In this document: piece after piece, positions 57,181-64,000 of the stretch | Numbering within the stretch: position 1 is the first letter of the stretch | Layout: each line of letters starts with the position of its first letter | DNA from: Magicicada septendecula | Taxonomy: Eukaryota > Arthropoda > Insecta > Hemiptera > Cicadidae | Assembly: GCA_034769895.1 (NCBI GenBank) | Contig: CM068369.1 | Coordinates: 429,313,479 to 429,377,478 of the forward strand | Direction of reading: 5' to 3' | DNA: 64,000 bases | Translations under genes and position numbers: made by a program | Notes under the pieces: generated by a model | The model's input: only the letters and a program-made list of their open reading frames with translations | What the model was told of the DNA's origin: nothing | Databases searched by the model: none

Positions 57181-59884
57181 TTTATCAAATTAATTTTCGT
57201 AATTGTTTGGTGTAAAAATTCAAATCTTTTCTTTCTGTTTCTGTGTACTGTATCACCTTGAAGTTTTAGAATTAATTTCCGCGTTAATTGGTTTATCTCC
57301 AGCTCTTAATCGATCGACGGTTCTTCTTCTTAATGGTGTATTCTCCTTCCACTTGAGTAAAGGCCGCCTTTCGGATAGTCTGTGATCTCAAATTTATTTT
57401 ATTTTTATTCTGTTTATTAATTTTACAAATAAATAGAAACCAATTTGCAGAAATTCCAGATTTATTAACAATTGTTTATTATAGATCGAGTGTTAATCGA
57501 TTATTCAACAGTAGATCGACTCTTTCTCAGGGCTGTCGATTAATTTTTACATCTGTATTTTATAATTATTAGGTTCTTTGAACAGTTATTTTATATAGCC
57601 AGAGAAGGGTAAGGTCAGGAAAGTATAACACTTACAAGTAAAAACCTTAAGAATTAACAATTACAAAGTTATTAGTAATATATAATATTTATTAAATAAA
57701 ATTGTAATACCATCGAAGTCTGGATGGCTATGTCGGTAAAGCTCGCTTTGAATTGTGGGAAGTCAAAGATGGCCGCTCCCGGACTGCATATGTTAAACCG
57801 TAGACAGCTCGATGAAAATTTCTTCCAATAAATGATGCCTTTTCAATGTTTCCTCGTCTCCGCAGTTGGGATTATTCCTTCTGGTGTTAGTAGAATGGTT
57901 CTGGTTCAGTGTCTTGTGATTCACTTCGATTAAATATGTGTGATAATGTTTAATTTACTTTGTTCAATAAGGTCGAACTTCGCACTTTTCGTCTCGTTAT
58001 GAAGAATTAGTTATTGTGTAGGTTAAAGTTATTATTCACTCATTTACTGTTCCGTATTACTTTATCTTAATTGTGGTATGAATTGTTCTCACTGAGTTTA
58101 ATGTTTAAGTTCAAAATTTAATAATTTACAATTTTTCACTGCAGGCTAGGCTTACGGACCGATCGCCATATTTGTCTGCTATATAGGAATAGGCTAAAAT
58201 CTCATTCAAGTGTCCTCAACAAGGTCCAATAATTAACTGTTCTCATTTCCTTCATCTCCTGATAAAGTCTTAGCCAATTTAATATTAGCAATACATTGTT
58301 TCAATTCTTTTTGGCTTCCGCTACATGCAGATAATTTACATTATACTACTGAATATATTTTTGCTATTATTTGATTTTATGAAATACTAAATACATAATC
58401 CTTTTCTTTAGTTCATTCTGTTTGATTTGATACCAAATAAGATAATTTTACAAAGTTCTTTATCTAAAATGCTATATTTCTTTCATTTTGAAAAAGTAGG
58501 CTTTTATTTTTACTTCCTGTTCTTTCCCCAAATGTTTGCCATTTTATATGTTATATTTATGATTGTACTAAATCTCAGATCGATATAAGATGTTTATCGT
58601 TCCTTAATTTCTTGTAATTTTATTAATTGATTATCCTTTTAAATATTATTCAATAATTTATGACTCCCCACTCTGAATTTTCAGTTATTACGTTTGCAAT
58701 TTTAACAATAATTCTTCCTATCTTTTTACAATATCTTTATAAAGTATAATTTATATTATATTATTCTGTGACTGATTTACCTTACATAAATTTCATCAGT
58801 TTAACTATTTTACTGGACTTGTTTCATCAATTATAATGTAGTTTAATTTTACCATTTGGCCTCGATTTTATCTGGTTTTACATACAAAGTTTTTTAATAA
58901 TATAGCTTGTTTATACCCTTTCTGACCTTCTATTCTAATACAATGTTAATTAACAATTCCTTACTTTACTACAAGAACATTTAGTATTTAATTCTAACTA
59001 ATAATACATAACAATTATTTGACATGAAAAACATGTTATTTAAGCTCAGACATTTTAGTCTTGATTATTTCTAGTAACTCATAATAAACATTTTATAATA
59101 AAAGAATGGTATCCACACTCAGACATTGCATTCTTGATTAAAACTATTAAACATAATAAACATTTTAAAATATTATTACATTACTCTCTAATTCAACATT
59201 TATGTATATAGTTCATTGATTTAACTAGAAACATAAAACATTTGTTTCTTCATTTTTAAACTTTTCTTAAAATTACTTGTGTGCAGTCTTATCTGTTTTT
59301 ATTTTATTTTAGGGATGTATCCCTTGTCACTTTACTTATTCACTACCTGCTCTCTATTTATCTTACTCATTTCATTGAATGTTATTAGATAAAGAGTGGC
59401 ACTTTAATAGAAACATTAGTTTTTGCCTTTCATAATACTATTCTATTAAATAGTATTCATGAAGTTAAATTAAAACTTTAAAGTTGTCTAAAGGTACACT
59501 TTTATTAAGTTTAAGCATTTAATGCACTTTCTTGAAGTTTATTTACTATAATATAATAACTTGCACTTGTCCCCTGTTAATTCTTGATACTATCACTAAT
59601 CAGTTTTATTGTTTTATATTATCAAGAATTTATTTATGGAGGAGCGTTAAGATTTGTTTTTATTTCATTATACAATAACTTTTATGGGTGCACTTTCACT
59701 TATAACTCTAAACACTTTTGTTTACATTTATTTTACATTATTTCTGTTTTTTGGGTGTTATACTTTCATTTTGTGACATTTAATTTCCCTTGGGGTTTTG
59801 GTTTCCTCCTTGCTGGGTTTCCTTTGATTATTTGTTGTAGTCTTCTCCTCCTACTATTTTGTATCTTCAAACTCATTAGGTATT
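57181..59884. other. No gene seen
   Basis: Very AT-rich, short ORFs only. A weak tRNA-like A-box stretch lies at about 57720-57760 but no matching B-box was found. Confidence 0.45.
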
Positions 59885-60052
59885 TTGGTTTGTTCTGGGT
59901 ATCTCCCTTATTCATTCTTTGTTTCTTCATTACCATATATTTATTATGTACGTTGGTTTGTTCTGGGTATCTTCCTTATTCATTCTTTGTTTCTTCATTA
60001 CCATATATTTATTATGTACGTTGGTTTGTTCTGGGTATCTTCCTTACTTACT
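59885..60052. repeat. Tandem repeat, 68-bp period
   Basis: Two full units and part of a third containing TTGGTTTGTTCTGGGTATCT. The period is not a multiple of three, so the long ORF spanning it (59584-60186) translates each unit in a different frame. Confidence 0.8.
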
Positions 60053-60293
60053 CCTATCCTACCTGGGTATTTTCCGTAATTTATTTTAGTTCTTTGGGGT
60101 TTATTTTTCTGTACACATATTTGTTGCATAGTGGTTTTTTCTTTATTTTTAACTTTTCAAGTTATCAAGTTATGATTGTATTTTAATTGGGATTCTTATT
60201 TGTTTTCATTTGGATTTTACTTTGACAGTTATTTTAATTGATATTTATTTATGATCATATTTCATTCTTTATTAAGTGGATAATCTGTCGTGC

Positions 60294-60470
60294 TACAATA
60301 TATATTGCAACGTATTTAACGTTGCAAATAAAAATTTATTTGTTTTTGTGGAGCCCCACGATCTTGGAGCGCCAAATATATACAACGTATTTATGTGTGT
60401 GAATTTTTATATGTACTTTAATTTGTATAGCCCCACGTTCTTTGGGAACCAAATATGCAACAATACATAT
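60294..60470 (-). repeat. Two diverged tandem segments with primer-binding-site-like sequence
   Basis: Two segments of about 75-80 bp each contain, on the minus strand, TTTGGCGCTCCAAGATCGTG and TTTGGTTCCCAAAGAACGTG, both followed by GGGCT. These resemble Gypsy primer-binding sites of the TGGCGCCCAACGTGGGGC kind. A duplicated 5' leader of an LTR element on the minus strand is the likely explanation. Confidence 0.35.
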
Positions 60471-60489
60471 ACATATACACAAATTTAGC

Positions 60490-61159
60490 GTGACCGGTCT
60501 CACGTTCAAGATTGACAAATTATGTAACAATATAACATTTAAATTGGGTTTCAGGTGTATCTGCAATAAGAACTCTATGTAACTTGTAACGGTATTTCAA
60601 ATTTATTTGATATTATTAAAAATTGTGCACATGGCACTGACTTCGATTTAAAACATTCGTTATTATTTGTTATTATGCCGTAAGGCTTATGCTATATACA
60701 TCCTTACTGACTAAATATTCTATTCTACTAATTATTGTATTAAAGAAAAATCTCATTTTCAGACTACTCAGTCAATTAATGTGTTTCAAAATATCAATAT
60801 TTAAATCTCTTTTTATATATTGTAATGTACTCAAAATATTAATAGTTATTGGATTTATCTTTTGTTTCTCAGTACTGTTTTATCTCAAATACTAATTGTT
60901 TTCATTTAAATGCTTTGTATTCATTTTATTTCATATTAATTTGAGCTCTTGTTACGTTAATCGTATTTCTAAAACATCTATGATTTTAATTCTACTTTAC
61001 AAGAAACATTGGCTCTTACTTTTAAATAAAATAGAAATGTCTTTAATTGTCTTTGAGTTCATTGTACGATTAAGATATAAATAAGTTGTTTATCACCTTA
61101 TTGTCGTCAATCATACTCGATCATTTTTTATCCATCTGTAGTCGTCCTCGTCTCGCACT
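60490..61159. other. No gene seen
   Basis: AT-rich sequence. It could include the LTR belonging to the primer-binding-site-like segments at 60294-60470, but no second copy is present to define it. Confidence 0.35.
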
Positions 61160-61263
61160 CCAGCGTCGGCTGTCTCTCTTCTCCTCTTGTCCAGCGTCGG
61201 CTGTCTCTCTTCTCCTCTTGTCCAGCGTCGTATCACTTCTTCTTGTCCAGCGTCGTATCACTC
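61160..61263 (+). repeat. Tandem repeat with CCAGCGTCG core
   Basis: Four units at spacings of 31, 31 and 25 bp, each starting CCAGCGTCG, with CT-rich tails ending CTCTTGT. The reverse complement of the core is in the repeat at 63389-63566. Confidence 0.8.
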
Positions 61264-62057
61264 TCTGGAACTCTCCTCGTGCTGTTTCTGACGTCAATGG
61301 ATCTTCTTATGTAATTCTTCTTATGTACTGCTGTTATTATTTAAAAATGATGGTATGTACAACTTAGTTACATAGTTGTATGTAACTGGAAAATTTAAAC
61401 TATTTACAAAAAAAATAAATACGCCGTGCGGACGGGCATAAGCTCCCGCTGCACCGGGGATGATTTAAGAAAGAGAACCACTGTAGCTTGCGTGTCCTAT
61501 TTATACCCATGTCTTGGTCGACACCTGCAGTGGTACGAAATCGACATGTCAGAAACTGTCTCTGGATTCAGTTCCCCCACTCTTTGTCAAATTCGCTATT
61601 TCTTATATTTCTGCGAATTGCAGAGTCCTGTAAGTATACTCTTATACTTATAACTATTTTTACAACACATGTTCACTGTAAATTTGGACATTGCAACTTA
61701 ACCCTTTCGATTTGTACACAGTTATTTCACTATTACACTCATACGGTGTGGCACTTTCGCGTGGTTTTTGTACACAGTATTTAGTAAATTTTATTACATT
61801 TTATTGTGTTTTTGGATTTTAATTCTTACTTATAGTTTATGAATAATTACGGAAAAACAGTAATTGTGCAATTATTCATCTTGGGGTGGTAAACTCGCCT
61901 GCATAGACCTGCGTTCACACACACTAGCAAAATACTGGTGTACACACTTTCAGTTATATTTGTGTGTGTGTGCACGTCGATTCAGGTCGAAACACCTGTT
62001 CATATTTTTGTCTGAGCCAAGCTTGCAATCCCTGACATGCTTATTTCTAATATATTA
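61264..62057. other. No gene seen
   Basis: Contains only short ORFs. GC-richer around 61430-61620. No family was recognised. Confidence 0.4.
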
Positions 62058-62507
62058 TTAATTATTCAAAATTTTGAACACCTAAATGCATACAAAAAAC
62101 CAAATATATATAAATCCAATTTAGCCACACATGCAATAAACACAGGACATGAATTCCCAGACATAACCAATGTAACACTAATAAAACATATACCACACAA
62201 AGGCACCATAATGAACATTTGGGAAAATTTACAGATTTACAAACATAAAACACAAAACAAACTAATACCAGAACAAATACAAATCAATACAAAACATGAC
62301 ACAATATTCAAAGCACTCAACATCGAAAATACACAAAATACAAAAACAGATACCACAACCACACACAATAATGCAACTTTAAAAGACCAAAGACCAACAA
62401 ACTACCTTAATAACATCCAGAAGCCAACTGAACACAAATACTTCACCAGAAACAAGATGGCGAAGGCTGAAGATGAGAGTACAGGAACTCTCGAAACATG
62501 TTCCTAA
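62058..62507 (+). pseudogene. Penelope-like element C-terminal fragment
   Basis: A 5'-truncated open frame. It begins inside the GIY-YIG nuclease region with FEHLNAYKKPNIYKSNLATH, followed by AINTGHEF, KGTIMNIWENLQIYKH and a long polar tail ending TGTLETCS. The pattern EH..A......S.LA.H....GH....I is shared with the Penelope-like ORF at 18842-19351 and is characteristic of the C-terminus of these elements. The GIY and YIG motifs and the reverse transcriptase are absent. The reading frame overlaps a hammerhead-like motif at its 3' end. It belongs to a different subfamily from the 19-kb copy, judged by the low identity. Confidence 0.7.
62464..62505 (+). ncRNA. Hammerhead-like motif at the end of the Penelope-like fragment
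   Basis: CUGAAGA (62467-62473), stem II GAGAGU/ACUCUC with a 6-nt loop, GAAA (62493-62496), the self-complementary ACAUGU expected for a helix III formed between two molecules, the GUU cleavage triplet, and a 3-bp stem I (AGG/CCU). The core is complete. The motif overlaps the last codons of the ORF. Confidence 0.55.
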
Positions 62508-62556
62508 TAGGAAAAAAGTATATCTTGAGGTAAATTTAGTTATAAATATTAAAGTT

Positions 62557-62577
62557 ATATATATATATATATATATT
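62557..62577. repeat. AT microsatellite
   Basis: A simple AT run following the Penelope-like fragment. Confidence 0.85.
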
Positions 62578-63388
62578 GCAACAATACAGCTGTATTAGGC
62601 ATTAATTTAAATGAATATAAATTTTGTATAATTTGTATAAGTTACGGGTAAATGGACAGGTCTGAGATTGCAAAAATATTTCATTGTTAGATTAGGGGAG
62701 ATAACACTTGACAAGCAGTGAACACTTGCTCAATTGTATGTGTGTTACACGTGTATCTTGTGTGTGTTAGTGATGCAGGCAAAGACAGGAATCTCAGCAA
62801 CCCGCCCAAGTAATTAATAAAATAATTATTTTAATTCACTATGCGAAAACTAATTAGTGTATGATCAAACCAAAGGCAGCAAAGTGTGTGTAAAATTTAT
62901 AGTTATCCCCAGTGAAAAGATGACGTTAATAGAACACGTTATGTGAAGACAGTGCAAAATAAACGTGCTAAAAAATACGCAAATTACCCTAAGACGCTCA
63001 AATTAATATAGTGAGTGCTTAATCGAATTAGCTATGATTTGTGCTATCTCGATTCCATGCAAAACATTGCTATTTGCTAATAATTGCAAATAGATGAAAA
63101 GGTTCGGGAGTGGGGGCTGTCACGAGATATGCAGGTATCAACAGGACGATTTTGGAGCCGACTGGCGTGGAATCTCGAGAGGGTATAAATTAATGGTTCA
63201 ACCAAAAACCCTTCTCTTCATTTCAAGACACAGTTGCAGCCGGACATGCTGTCCGTCGGCAAAACAGTTTATTTTTATTCTATTACAAGTCGCAGTAACA
63301 AACGAAATAATGTTCGTTAAATTCATGACAATATTACGGAAAAAGTAAATACCGCAATAGTAAGTCTACCAAGAGTATATACGGGAAA
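62578..63388. other. No gene seen; possible core promoter
   Basis: GGGTATAAATTAA at about 63180-63192 is a good TATA box on the plus strand, with a CGGACATG (DPE-like) stretch about 60 bp later. This would suit an LTR promoter, but nothing downstream confirms transcription. Confidence 0.25.
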
Positions 63389-63566
63389 GCTGCCGTAGAA
63401 CGACGCTGGACTCTAGACGTATCCAGGAGCATGCTGCCGTAGAACGACGCTGTACTCTAGACGTATCCAGGAACACATGCTGCTGTAGAGCGACGCTGGA
63501 CTCTAGACGTATCCAGGAACATGCTGCCGTAGAACGACGCTGGACTCTAGACGTATCCAGGACCAC
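63389..63566 (+). repeat. Tandem repeat with CGACGCTGGAC core
   Basis: Four units of 44-46 bp: GCTGCCGTAGAACGACGCTG, then GACTCTAGACGTATCCAGG. The core is the reverse complement of the GTCCAGCGTCG core at 61160-61263. ACAAGAGG follows the array, as the inverse of CTCTTGT there. Confidence 0.85.
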
Positions 63567-64000
63567 GCCAGGACAAGAGGAATGGAAAACTAACTCTGGA
63601 CATCGCTGGACCCCGGACAACAGTCGTAAGATCATCAGAAATCGAGGTGACATGCGTAATACATTTTAAATGATTTATAAAAAAAAAGAGCTCATAAAGA
63701 CGATTTCAAAAGACAGTAAATTAAAACAAAGAAAAGTTTATACTTAGTAATAATATGTTAAAATGTAAATAAATGTTTAGTCGTAAGAATGAGCTATCGC
63801 ATATATATAAAAGCATTAATAAATGAAAGAGAATTTAAAGTAAAGAGAGTAGAGTTTATTATCAAAGTAGATAGTAAAGTGATTAGATATTTGAAGTATA
63901 GAAAGATTAATTTAAAGTTGAATATTAAAACAAAGGCCAGTCTACAAGAAATTAATATAAATTTAAATTGAATTTTAAACATGGTATAGACTGAGCGAGT
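63567..64000. other. No gene seen
   Basis: AT-rich sequence. The 60- and 62-codon ORFs near the end overlap each other on opposite strands and have no protein-like character. Confidence 0.4.

Noticed and set aside
57717-57770. tRNA-like or SINE head with A-box-like TGGCTATGTCGG
   Set aside because: The A-box has a mismatch, no B-box is found, and the sequence does not fold into a convincing cloverleaf by inspection.
59584-60186. 200-aa membrane-protein-like ORF
   Set aside because: It spans a 68-bp tandem repeat that is translated in a different frame in each unit, and the region is T-rich, so long hydrophobic ORFs arise by chance.
61426-61784. Two overlapping plus-strand ORFs of 75 and 98 aa
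   Set aside because: The frames overlap, there is no recognisable domain, and composition follows a locally GC-richer stretch.
63366-63653. 95-aa minus-strand ORF with repeated TSRVQRRSTAACSW
   Set aside because: It is a translation of the 44-46 bp tandem repeat. No start context or homology.

Overview
The window is eukaryotic, AT-rich, almost free of host genes and made largely of transposable elements. The element types (helentron-type Helitrons with a GTCY microsatellite, Gypsy LTR elements, Penelope-like elements, Jerky/Tigger and hAT DNA transposons) point to an arthropod, most likely an insect with a large repeat-rich genome. I cannot name the species. No bacterial genes, rRNA, confident tRNA or CRISPR array was seen.

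Layout. (1) 1-15,763: three LTRs of 1,228 bp separated by internal regions of about 5.2 kb, giving a head-to-tail array with a period of about 6.42 kb. All read on the minus strand. The internal regions carry a gag-like coiled-coil ORF and several unrecognised small ORFs but no pol, so this is a large non-autonomous LTR element (LARD type). The array sits inside the gag-like ORF of a related element (15,764-16,196). (2) 16.2-21.8 kb: old debris, comprising a Jerky/Tigger transposase remnant, a Penelope-like fragment with inverted hammerhead-like ends, a frameshifted 'WWIG' domain fragment and a diverged solo-type LTR. (3) 21,851-42,994: fourteen helentron-type non-autonomous elements, three forward and eleven reversed, almost end to end. 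Each has 158-165 bp central monomers, a (GTCY)n tract and a terminal hairpin. (4) 43,042-48,797: a decayed Gypsy element on the minus strand (RanBP-type zinc finger, protease, RT), with a fifteenth helentron-type element inside one LTR. (5) 48.8-64 kb: a hAT-type MITE with perfect 8-bp target duplication, a dead Jerky transposase, a hAT dimerisation fragment, one possible host exon, a second Penelope-like fragment and several small tandem repeats.

Connections. The Gypsy element at 43-48.8 kb and the LARD array share LTR starts, a polypurine tract, a hairpin beside it whose inner arms differ in sequence but still pair, and about 0.9 kb of 3' internal sequence. This fits the LARD using proteins from that Gypsy family (inference). 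Hammerhead-like cores occur at three separate places, one of them inside the hAT MITE.
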